Positions 56,992 through 64,000 of a DNA stretch of 64,000 nt are shown here, in pieces. The first letter of the stretch is position 1; every line of letters starts with the position of its first letter. This DNA is from Azonexus hydrophilus (GTDB lineage: Bacteria; Pseudomonadota; Gammaproteobacteria; Burkholderiales; Rhodocyclaceae): positions 1 through 64,000 of the forward strand of contig NZ_MTHD01000006.1 of NCBI RefSeq assembly GCF_001956855.1, read 5' to 3'. Below the pieces are notes generated by a model. It was given only the letters and a program-made list of their open reading frames with translations. It was not told the DNA's origin and ran no database searches. The position numbers were made by a program, and so were the translations under genes.

Positions 56992-58512
56992 TCATACAAC
57001 CTCCCCCTGCCCAGCAGCAGCCGTAGCCGCTGCCTTGGCCACCGCCGCAGCCTCCCGCTCGGCCTTGCGCTTGGCAGCAGCTTCCGCCTTCTCCCGCGCC
57101 TCGCGGGCCAGCCGGTCCTGGCGCTGCAAGGCCAGCTTCTTGGTTGCGTCGTTGCGCAGCTTGGCGCGATCCTGCGCCGCCAGTTCGCCCTTGGCATGGA
57201 CGAAGAACTGGACCAGCGGAATTTTCGACGGGCAAACGTAGGCGCAGCAGCCGCAGGCGATGCAGTCCTTCAGCCCGAGGCCGATGGCGTCGTCGTAGGC
57301 TTCGTTGCGGATGCGGGCGCTCATTTCCAGCGGCAGCAGGCCCATCGGGCAGGCTTTCACGCAACTGCCGCAGCGGATGCACGGATTCGGTTCCTGCTCG
57401 GCGACTTCGGCGGCATCGAAAGCGAGGATGCCGCTGCTGCCCTTGACCACCGGCACGCGCCAGTGCGGAATCTGCATGCCCATCATCGGCCCGCCCATGA
57501 CCCGGCGCGCCAGCCCGAGGCCGTCGCCCTTGAGGCCGCCGGCGAAGGCGATGACTTCCTCGGCCAGCGTGCCGACCCGAACCTCGATGTTGCCCGGATT
57601 GGCAGCGCAATTGCCGTTGACCGTAACAACGCGCGAAATCAGCGGCTTGCCTTCGCGGATCGCCGCGCGCACTGCCAGCGCCGTGCCGACGTTATGGACG
57701 ACAACGCCGATGTCGAAGGCACGACCGTCGGCCGGTACTTCTTTTCCGGTCAACACCTGGATCAGCTGCTTTTCCGAACCCATCGGGTAACGCGCCGGCA
57801 CCGGCCGGATTTCGACATTGGCGACACCGGCGGCGGCCGCCTGCATGGCCGCGATGGCTTCCGGCTTGTTGTCCTCGATGCCGACCAGCGCGACTTTGGC
57901 GCCGGTGGCGTGGAGCATGATGCGGATGCCGTCGACGATGCCGGCGGCGCTGTCGCGCATCTGCCGGTCGTCGCAGGACAGGTAAGGTTCGCACTCGCCG
58001 CCGTTCATCACCAGCGTCGTCACCTTCGACCGCGACGCGCCGGTCAGCTTCACCGCCGACGGAAACGCGGCGCCACCAAGACCGACCACGCCGGCTGCCG
58101 CAACGCGCTTGCCGATTTCGGCCGGGTCGAGGGCAAAGGGATCGTCGCAGCCGCTCAGTTCCTGCCATTCGTCCAGTCCGTCGGCTTCCAGGATGATCGC
58201 CTGCAGCGTCAGGCCGGATGGATGCGGTGCAGTGATTTCGGTGACGGCTGCGATGGTGCCCGACGTCGGTGCGTGGATCGGCGCCGACACGGCGCCTTGC
58301 GCCTCGGCGATCAGCTCGCCCTTCTTCACGCTCTGGCCGACCAGCACCACCGGCCGCGCCGGGCCGCCAAGGTGCTGCTGCAGCGGCAGATAGAGCCTGG
58401 CCGGCACCGGCATCACGCGCACCGGGCGATCGGCCGCCGGGCGCTTGTGGTCGTCGGGATGCACGCCCCAGTCGTCGCCGAGGACATGCTTGAACAGATT
58501 CATGAAACCCAT
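56992..58512 (-). CDS. rnfC: Electron transport complex subunit RnfC
   Basis: Membrane-associated NADH-oxidising subunit, 506 residues. NAD/flavin region with GLGGAAFPSAVKL and the two [4Fe-4S] motifs CIRCGSCVKACPMGL (about 375) and CIACGCCAYVCPSKI (about 414). An Ala/Lys-rich C-terminal tail follows, shorter than in enterics. Seven bp after rnfB. Confidence 0.96.
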   Translation of the reverse strand: MGFMNLFKHVLGDDWGVHPDDHKRPAADRPVRVMPVPARLYLPLQQHLGGPARPVVLVGQSVKKGELIAEAQGAVSAPIHAPTSGTIAAVTEITAPHPSGLTLQAIILEADGLDEWQELSGCDDPFALDPAEIGKRVAAAGVVGLGGAAFPSAVKLTGASRSKVTTLVMNGGECEPYLSCDDRQMRDSAAGIVDGIRIMLHATGAKVALVGIEDNKPEAIAAMQAAAAGVANVEIRPVPARYPMGSEKQLIQVLTGKEVPADGRAFDIGVVVHNVGTALAVRAAIREGKPLISRVVTVNGNCAANPGNIEVRVGTLAEEVIAFAGGLKGDGLGLARRVMGGPMMGMQIPHWRVPVVKGSSGILAFDAAEVAEQEPNPCIRCGSCVKACPMGLLPLEMSARIRNEAYDDAIGLGLKDCIACGCCAYVCPSKIPLVQFFVHAKGELAAQDRAKLRNDATKKLALQRQDRLAREAREKAEAAAKRKAEREAAAVAKAAATAAAGQGEVV

Positions 58513-58519
58513 GTTGGCC

Positions 58520-59047
58520 TCACGCGGACAGCGGTCTGGGCATGACCCAGTGTTGCAGGGTGACCGGCACCGGCTTCATCGCCAGCGCTTCGGTCGGACA
58601 TTTGTCGATGCAGCTTTCGCAGCCGGTGCAGGCTTCGCGGAAGACGTTATGCACCTGCTTGGCGGCGCCGATGATGGCGTCGGTCGGACAGACCTTGCTG
58701 CACCGGCAGCAGCCGATGCACAGTTCTTCCGAGACAACGGCGATCTTCGGCCCGTCGTCGCCGAGCGCCGACAGATCGACGGTCAGCCCGAGCTTGGCGG
58801 CAATCGCCGAGGCCAGCGCCTTGCCACCGGGCGGGCAGCAGGTGGCGGCGGCGGTACCGGCGACGATGGCTTCGGCAGCGCCGGTGCAGCCCGGGAAGCC
58901 GCACTGGCCGCAGTTGGAACCGGGCATCATCGCGACCAGTTCCTCGACGACGGGATTGCCCTCGACCTTGAGGAACTTGTTGGCGATGCCGAGCGCGATG
59001 CCGAGAACGGCGCCGAGGACGGTCAGGCTGAGGATGGCGGCGATCAT
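58520..59047 (-). CDS. rnfB: Electron transport complex subunit RnfB
   Basis: Ferredoxin-interacting subunit, 175 residues: an N-terminal membrane helix (IAAILSLTVLGAVLGIALGI), the [4Fe-4S] motif CGQCGFPGCTGAAEAI near 50, and two ferredoxin-type clusters CIGCCRCSKVCP and CTGCESCIDKCP. All ligands are present. Confidence 0.97.
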   Translation of the reverse strand: MIAAILSLTVLGAVLGIALGIANKFLKVEGNPVVEELVAMMPGSNCGQCGFPGCTGAAEAIVAGTAAATCCPPGGKALASAIAAKLGLTVDLSALGDDGPKIAVVSEELCIGCCRCSKVCPTDAIIGAAKQVHNVFREACTGCESCIDKCPTEALAMKPVPVTLQHWVMPRPLSA

Positions 59048-59059
59048 GGCATTCCTCCG

Positions 59060-59638
59060 TTAAACGTTGAGGCCCGAGAAGCCCATGAACGCCAGGGCCA
59101 GCAGGCTGATGGTGATGAAGGCGACCGGCGCGCCGGCGAAAGCGGCCGGCACGCGGGCCAGGGCGACGCGTTCGCGCAGCCCGGCGAAGATCAGCAGAAC
59201 CAGCGTGAAGCCGAGCGCCGAGCCGAAGCCGTAGAGCAGGCTCTTGAACAGGCTGAACTGCTGCTGCACATTGAGCAGCGCGACGCCGAGCACGGCGCAG
59301 TTGGTGGTGATCAGCGGCAGGTAGATGCCGAGCGACTGATAGAGGCCCGGGCTGGTCTTCTTGACGAACATTTCGGTGAATTGCACCACCGAAGCAATCA
59401 CCAGGATGAAGGTCAGGATGCGCAGGTAGCCGAGACCCAGCGGCTGCAGCAGCCAGTTGTCGAGCATCCACGAAGCGGCACTGGCCAGCATCAGCACGAA
59501 GGTTGTCGCCAGCCCCATGCCGAGGGCGCTGTCCACGCTCTTCGACACGCCCATCACCGGGCACAGGCCGAGGAACTTGATCAGCACCACGTTGTTTACC
59601 AGCGCGGTGGAGAGCAGCAGCAACAGGATTTCGCTCAT
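59060..59638 (-). CDS. rnfA: Electron transport complex subunit RnfA
   Basis: Inner-membrane subunit, 192 residues with six helices, homologous to Nqr[21 protein letters not shown] and [14 protein letters not shown] hold the two membrane cysteines that bind an intramembrane cluster. First gene of the rnf operon; the ATG at 59638 matches the family start. Confidence 0.96.
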   Translation of the reverse strand: MSEILLLLLSTALVNNVVLIKFLGLCPVMGVSKSVDSALGMGLATTFVLMLASAASWMLDNWLLQPLGLGYLRILTFILVIASVVQFTEMFVKKTSPGLYQSLGIYLPLITTNCAVLGVALLNVQQQFSLFKSLLYGFGSALGFTLVLLIFAGLRERVALARVPAAFAGAPVAFITISLLALAFMGFSGLNV

Positions 59639-59675
59639 GGTCGGAGAACTCAGGTAGGACGTCGGGTCCCTTACT

Positions 59676-59690
59676 GCATAAGCCGTGCCA
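59676..59690 (-). promoter_or_regulatory. Sigma-54 promoter of rnfABCDGEH
   Basis: Minus strand TGGCAC-GGCTT-ATGC(A), consensus -24 and near-consensus -12, 38 bp before rnfA. Confidence 0.85.
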
Positions 59691-59773
59691 TCCCGCTTTC
59701 CGGACGCGAGCCGCCCACGGGAACCCGGTTTTGGGGTCGACACACCAAAACAGTGCATTTTCATCGTCCGATT

Positions 59774-59789
59774 TGTCGCAAAGGCAACA
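59774..59789 (-). promoter_or_regulatory. NifA upstream activator site of rnf
   Basis: TGT-CGCAAAGGCA-ACA, exact TGT-N10-ACA, 84 bp upstream of the -24 element, within the 276-bp rnfA/nifL divergent region. The rest of this region has an inverted TTGTCG/CGACAA pair (59796-59823) but no clear nifL promoter. Confidence 0.8.
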
Positions 59790-59914
59790 GGAAAATTGTC
59801 GATTTCCCGCCGAAACCCCGACAAACAGGGCTTTCCAGAGAAACAACAGCAAGCGGCATGAAATCTGCTTTCTCCTGAACAATGCCTTCTGAGGCCATTT
59901 ACCGGAGTTTTTTC

Positions 59915-61447
59915 ATGTCGGCCCAGCCCATCGCCCAGCCACTGACCCAGAACGACCTGAAGAGCATCCTGCCGCCCGAGGTCTACCGCCAGGCCGTCAA
60001 TCAGGCTGACCTGGCCATCTCGATCACCGATCCCTCGGCCCGGATTCTCTACGCCAACGACAGCTTCAGCCGGATCACCGGCTACGGCCAGGAAGACATC
60101 ATCGGCCTGAACGAGTCCATCCTCTCCAACCACACGACCCCGCGCGAGATTTACGCCGAGATGTGGTCAGCCCTGCAGGCACACCGGCCATGGTCGGGCA
60201 AGCTGCTCAACAAGCGCAAATGCGGCGACGTCTATCTGGCCGAACTGTCGATCACGCCTGTGCTCGACAACAACGGGGAAATCGTCAACTTCCTCGGCAT
60301 GCACCGCGACGTTACCGAGATGCACCGTCTCGAACGCACGGTGCATAACCACAAGCAACTGATCGAATCGGTCATCGACGCATCGCCGGTCGCCTTTGCG
60401 CTGCTCGATCCGTCCGGCCGCGTCGTCCTCGACAACCAGGCTTACAAGAAGCTGGTCACCGACATGCGCGCCAAGGAGCCGGCACACCGCCTGCTCGACG
60501 CGCTCGCCCCGGAATGGTACGAAGCGCTCGCCAGCGACGCCCGGCGCTGTGAGTTCAGCAACCGCGAGATGCGCCTCGACAGCCCCCGCGGCCGCGCCCG
60601 CTGGCTGTCGGTCAGTTCCTCGATCGTCGAAATACACAACGAGGGCGCCGACAGCTATTTCAGCGCCGACGGCCAGCCCGGCCTGCTGCTGGTCATCTCC
60701 GACATCACCAACCTGCGCGAGGAACAGGAACGCGCCAAGGGCGCCGCGCTGAAAGCGTCGCTGGCCGACGAGGAACGCACCGCAGCGATCCGCGAAGGCC
60801 TGTCGGCCGCGGTGTTCCGGCTGGAAGAGCCGCTCAACGTCATGGCCTCGGCCATCGCCGTGCTGCAGCGCCGCGATCCGGCCAGCGCCGAGATGCTCAA
60901 GCACGCCCTCGAAACCAGCCGCGAACACATCGAAACGCTGCGCCAGGTCATCCCGCAAAGCCCGCAGGAGATGGTGATCAGCGTCAATCTGAATGAAATC
61001 CTGCGCGATGTGCTGGAAATCTGCACACCGCGCCTGCTCAAGGCGGGCATCACGGTCGACTGGCAACCCTCGCCGGTTTTGCCGCCACTGGCCGGGCGAC
61101 CGCTGCAATTGCGCATGCTCTTCAAGGCGCTGGTCGAGAACGCGATCGAAGCAATGAACGTTAAAGGCTGGCTGCGCCGCGAACTGCAGATCACCAGCCA
61201 GGTCATCGACGACTGCATCCGCATCTCGCTGCTCGACAGCGGCCCGGGTATCCCGATCGAGTGGCGGCACAAGGCGTTCGAGCCCTTCTTCACGGCCAAA
61301 GGCGGTGTCGGCAAGCACATCGGCACCGGTCTCTCCCGCGCCCAGCAGGTCGTTGCCGATCACGGCGGCATCATCGATCTCGATGAAAGCCCATCCGGCG
61401 GCTGCGCGGCCATCGTCGAATTCCGCGTAGACGGCGATCCGATCTGA
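59915..61447 (+). CDS. nifL: Nitrogen fixation regulator NifL
   Basis: Redox- and nitrogen-responsive anti-activator that restrains NifA; 510 residues. First PAS domain about 25-140 ([22 protein letters not shown], a FAD-binding PAS in homologues), second PAS about 150-270, a degenerate dimerisation region and a C-terminal GHKL ATPase with [13 protein letters not shown] and [12 protein letters not shown] 59915 (MSAQPIAQP) has GGAG upstream; ATG 59882 is in frame but without a site. nifA follows 17 bp later. Confidence 0.94.
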   Translation: MSAQPIAQPLTQNDLKSILPPEVYRQAVNQADLAISITDPSARILYANDSFSRITGYGQEDIIGLNESILSNHTTPREIYAEMWSALQAHRPWSGKLLNKRKCGDVYLAELSITPVLDNNGEIVNFLGMHRDVTEMHRLERTVHNHKQLIESVIDASPVAFALLDPSGRVVLDNQAYKKLVTDMRAKEPAHRLLDALAPEWYEALASDARRCEFSNREMRLDSPRGRARWLSVSSSIVEIHNEGADSYFSADGQPGLLLVISDITNLREEQERAKGAALKASLADEERTAAIREGLSAAVFRLEEPLNVMASAIAVLQRRDPASAEMLKHALETSREHIETLRQVIPQSPQEMVISVNLNEILRDVLEICTPRLLKAGITVDWQPSPVLPPLAGRPLQLRMLFKALVENAIEAMNVKGWLRRELQITSQVIDDCIRISLLDSGPGIPIEWRHKAFEPFFTAKGGVGKHIGTGLSRAQQVVADHGGIIDLDESPSGGCAAIVEFRVDGDPI

Positions 61448-61464
61448 GCAGAACGAGAAAAACA

Positions 61465-63099
61465 ATGCACGAACACCACCCCATCCAGATCGCTGACGAG
61501 TGCCCGCCCACCGGCGGCTACTGCCGAACGCACGAACTGAACATCCTGCTGCTCGCCGCCCTTTACGCGGTCAGCCGGGAGCTCAGCCGCTCACTGACCT
61601 TCAACGAATCGCTGCGCGAAGTCCTGCGCGTCCTCGATGAAGAAGCCGGCCTCGGCCGCGGCATGATCACCGTCGTTAACCCGGAGAGCGGCAATCTCAC
61701 CGGCCATACCATCCACGCCTGTGCGACGCCGCCCGCCGATATCGAATACCTGCCCGGCGAAGGCCTGCTCGGCCTGCTGCTGGAACGGCCGCGGACGGTC
61801 AAGCTGGAGCGCGTCGCGGACGAACCGCGCTTCCTCAACCGGCTCGGCCTGTACCAGCCGGAACTGCCGTTCATCGCCGTGCCGATCCGCGTCGGCGGCA
61901 ACCTGCAGGGCGTCCTGACGGTCCAGCCCGAGGCGCCGGAAGACGGCCTGCTCGAAGAACGCGCCCAGTTCGTCGAAATGGTCGCCAACCTGATCGGCCA
62001 GAACCTGCGGCTGGCGATGGAAGTCGCCCAGGAAAAATCGACGCTGCTCGAAGAACGCGACCTGCTCCGCCGCACCGTCCGCCACCAGCACGGCTTCGAC
62101 AGCATGGTCGGGCATTCGGCAGTCATGCGCCGGGTCTTCGATCAGGCGCGGATGGTTGCCAAATGGAACACCACCGTGCTGATCCGCGGCGAAACCGGCA
62201 CCGGCAAGGAACTGATTGCCAACGCCATCCATTACAACTCGCCGCGCGCGCGCAACATGCTGGTCAAACTCAACTGCGCCGCCTTGCCGGAAAACCTGCT
62301 CGAATCCGAACTCTTCGGCCACGAACGCGGCGCCTTCACCGGCGCGGTCGAAGCGCGCAAGGGACGTTTCGAACAGGCGCATGGCGGCACGCTGTTCCTC
62401 GACGAAATCGGCGAAGTCTCGCCGGCCTTCCAGGCCAAACTGCTGCGCATCCTGCAGGAAGGCGAATTCGAGCGCGTCGGCGGCAGCAAGACGATCAAGG
62501 TCGACGTCCGGATCATCGCCGCCACGCACCGCGATCTGGAAACCGCCGTCGAGATGGGCGACTTCCGCGAGGATCTGTTCTACCGGCTGAACGTCATGCC
62601 GCTGTTCCTGCCGCCGTTGCGCGAGCGGATCGAGGACATCCCGGAAATCGCCCGCCACCTGCTGACCAAGATCGGCGCCGACCAGAAACGCAAGCTGACG
62701 CTGAGCGACATGGCGCAACGCCGGCTGGCATCCCACGACTGGCCCGGCAACGTGCGCGAACTGGAAAACTGCCTGGAACGCGCCGCCGTACTCTCCGACG
62801 ACGGCCGCATCGATGTCGAGCTGATCCGCTTCCCGAGTGCCCGCGAACGCGGCTCAGCCCGGCCGCTGCGCACCGGCCCGGTCCAGGGCGATTCGCCGCG
62901 TGCTGCGGTCAACGGCACGCCGGCGGCAATTTCCGAAGTCGATATCAACGACCCGGAACTGTCCGAACGCGAACGCGTCATCGCCGCACTGGAACAGGCC
63001 GGCTGGGTCCAGGCCAAGGCTGCCCGCATCCTCGGCATGACACCGCGCCAGATCGCCTATCGCATCCAGACACTGAACATCGAGGTCAAGCAGTTCTGA
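61465..63099 (+). CDS. nifA: Nif-specific sigma-54 activator NifA
   Basis: Enhancer-binding protein of 544 residues that activates nif promoters with sigma-54. N-terminal GAF domain about 40-190, AAA+ domain with Walker A GETGTGKE at 242-249, GAFTGA at 289-294 and [13 protein letters not shown], and a C-terminal Fis-type helix-turn-helix ([22 protein letters not shown]). The linker before the HTH has no Cys pair, so it is not of the oxygen-sensing rhizobial type; control by NifL fits this. Confidence 0.97.
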   Translation: MHEHHPIQIADECPPTGGYCRTHELNILLLAALYAVSRELSRSLTFNESLREVLRVLDEEAGLGRGMITVVNPESGNLTGHTIHACATPPADIEYLPGEGLLGLLLERPRTVKLERVADEPRFLNRLGLYQPELPFIAVPIRVGGNLQGVLTVQPEAPEDGLLEERAQFVEMVANLIGQNLRLAMEVAQEKSTLLEERDLLRRTVRHQHGFDSMVGHSAVMRRVFDQARMVAKWNTTVLIRGETGTGKELIANAIHYNSPRARNMLVKLNCAALPENLLESELFGHERGAFTGAVEARKGRFEQAHGGTLFLDEIGEVSPAFQAKLLRILQEGEFERVGGSKTIKVDVRIIAATHRDLETAVEMGDFREDLFYRLNVMPLFLPPLRERIEDIPEIARHLLTKIGADQKRKLTLSDMAQRRLASHDWPGNVRELENCLERAAVLSDDGRIDVELIRFPSARERGSARPLRTGPVQGDSPRAAVNGTPAAISEVDINDPELSERERVIAALEQAGWVQAKAARILGMTPRQIAYRIQTLNIEVKQF

Positions 63100-63133
63100 A
63101 CGAAACCCCACTGCCGTAACATCCGGCAGGCAA

Positions 63134-63163
63134 AATGGCGGACTTCAGCGACAGTCCGCCATT
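63134..63163 (+). terminator. Hairpin after nifA
   Basis: Perfect 11-bp stem AATGGCGGACT/AGTCCGCCATT with an 8-base loop, 34 bp after the nifA stop. T-run poor. Confidence 0.55.
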
Positions 63164-63182
63164 ACAAACACAGGAACACAGC

Positions 63183-64000
63183 ATGCAGCGTTCGCCCTTC
63201 ATCACCAGCGCGATCATCGAGGTCGTCTTTCTCAACATCCTCCTTTTCATCGCCGGCCTGATCGGCATGGCCACCCACGGCTGGCAGCCGCTGGACTGGC
63301 TCTGGTTTCTCTGCCTGACCGCCGTCGGCCTCGGCAGTGGCTTGTTTTACCTGCACAAGCTGCGGGTCGCCCTGACGCCGCTCAACCACATCTCCCGCGT
63401 CGCCGGCGAAATCGCCCAGGGTGTCATCGGCCAGCGCATTCCCGACACGCAGCGCAAGGACGAACTGGGCACGGTGTGCCGCCACGTCAACGCCATGCTG
63501 GAGCAGATGGAAACCTGCTTCACCAAGCAACGCGAGGCCTTGCAGGCGGCCAGCGAAAACCGTTTCGCTGACCAGATCGACAGCGCCGGCCTGCACGGCG
63601 TCTTCCGCCAGGCCGTGGACCAGGGCAACCAGTCGCTGGCCATCCTGATGCGCAACTACCACAAGGAAATGCGCAACAACCTGTTGTCCCGGCTCGGCCA
63701 GCTGAATGCCGAAAACCTGCTGAAGAACATGCGTACCAGCCAGCGCGACATGCTCGGCATCGTTGCCGCCACCGACGAACTGGCCAAACTGTCCACCGAC
63801 AACGCCAGCGCCGCCCAGGAAAGCAGCACGGCCATCGCCGAAGTCGTCGGCGCGATGAACCAGCTGGTCGACAAGATCGAGGCAACCGGCCACGCCATTA
63901 CCGAATTCAACGCCCACCGCGAGGAAATCGCCCGCTCGGTCAGCCTGATCGCCACCATCGCCGACCAGACCAACCTGCTCGCCCTCAATGCCGCCATCGA
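63183..64000 (+). CDS. Methyl-accepting chemotaxis protein (3' end outside window)
   Basis: First 272 residues of a chemoreceptor. Two close membrane helices (about 8-30 and 39-58) leave almost no periplasmic domain, then a HAMP domain (about 60-105) and the start of the signalling domain, ending in [14 protein letters not shown] at the window edge. Without a periplasmic sensor it may respond to an intracellular or membrane signal. It follows nifA by 83 bp on the same strand. Confidence 0.9.
   Translation, partial: MQRSPFITSAIIEVVFLNILLFIAGLIGMATHGWQPLDWLWFLCLTAVGLGSGLFYLHKLRVALTPLNHISRVAGEIAQGVIGQRIPDTQRKDELGTVCRHVNAMLEQMETCFTKQREALQAASENRFADQIDSAGLHGVFRQAVDQGNQSLAILMRNYHKEMRNNLLSRLGQLNAENLLKNMRTSQRDMLGIVAATDELAKLSTDNASAAQESSTAIAEVVGAMNQLVDKIEATGHAITEFNAHREEIARSVSLIATIADQTNLLALNAAI

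Noticed and set aside
56366..57610. Minus-strand 414-codon frame across the palindromic element and rnfC
   Set aside because: It is out of frame with rnfC and has no family motif; open by chance in high-GC DNA.

Overview
The window is high-GC DNA of a betaproteobacterium. The closest fit is the Rhodocyclales (Dechloromonas, Azospira or Azonexus type). This assignment is inferred from gene content: nif genes next to an rnfABCDGEH operon, a nifL-nifA pair, a paired cyanophycin synthetase locus with its own ABC transporter, and acetate/solute symporters. No rRNA gene is present to test it.

Layout. Positions 1-6069 (minus strand) hold a type I secretion locus of LapA/LapB/LapC type: transporter ATPase, membrane fusion protein, LuxR-type regulator, and the start of a giant repetitive adhesin that runs off the left edge. 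Positions 6161-11124 (minus) are housekeeping: phosphofructokinase, adk, kdsB, a Trm112-like protein, lpxK, exbD, exbB. Positions 11410-22243 (plus) hold xseA, sodB, a TerC protein and a universal stress protein, then a two-component system followed by two sodium:solute symporter units (YjcH-ActP, and a DUF4212 protein with its partner). Positions 22247-23794 (minus) hold ubiC, a DUF192 protein and a pseudouridine synthase. Positions 23897-32694 are the cyanophycin locus (ABC transporter, DUF1854 protein, CphA', CphA), then cobA and a Rap1a-like secreted protein. tRNA-Leu(CAA), queA, tgt, yajC, secD and secF follow.

Positions 38411-40740 look like a relict integron. A broken integron-integrase 5' end lies on the minus strand. 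Three promoterless cassette genes of unknown function follow on the plus strand, each starting just after a GTT, and two of them are followed by an attC-like folded site.

Positions 40827-63099 are a nitrogen-fixation region. Three minus-strand nif units are iscA-nifU-nifS; nifN-nifX-RseC-like-DUF269-DUF683-fdxB plus two unknown genes; and nifE. The minus-strand rnfABCDGEH operon follows, then divergent nifL-nifA. Four of these units (iscA, nifN, nifE, rnfA) have a readable sigma-54 -24/-12 promoter 32-38 bp before the start codon and a TGT-N10-ACA NifA site further upstream, so the NifA encoded here can be predicted to drive them. nifE and nifN are separated by an oppositely oriented block (7TM-GGDEF cyclase, CZB chemoreceptor-like protein, DUF3079 protein). 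A 560-bp palindromic element sits between rnfC and rnfD. The window ends inside a chemoreceptor gene.

No nifHDK genes, CRISPR array or intact mobile element are visible.
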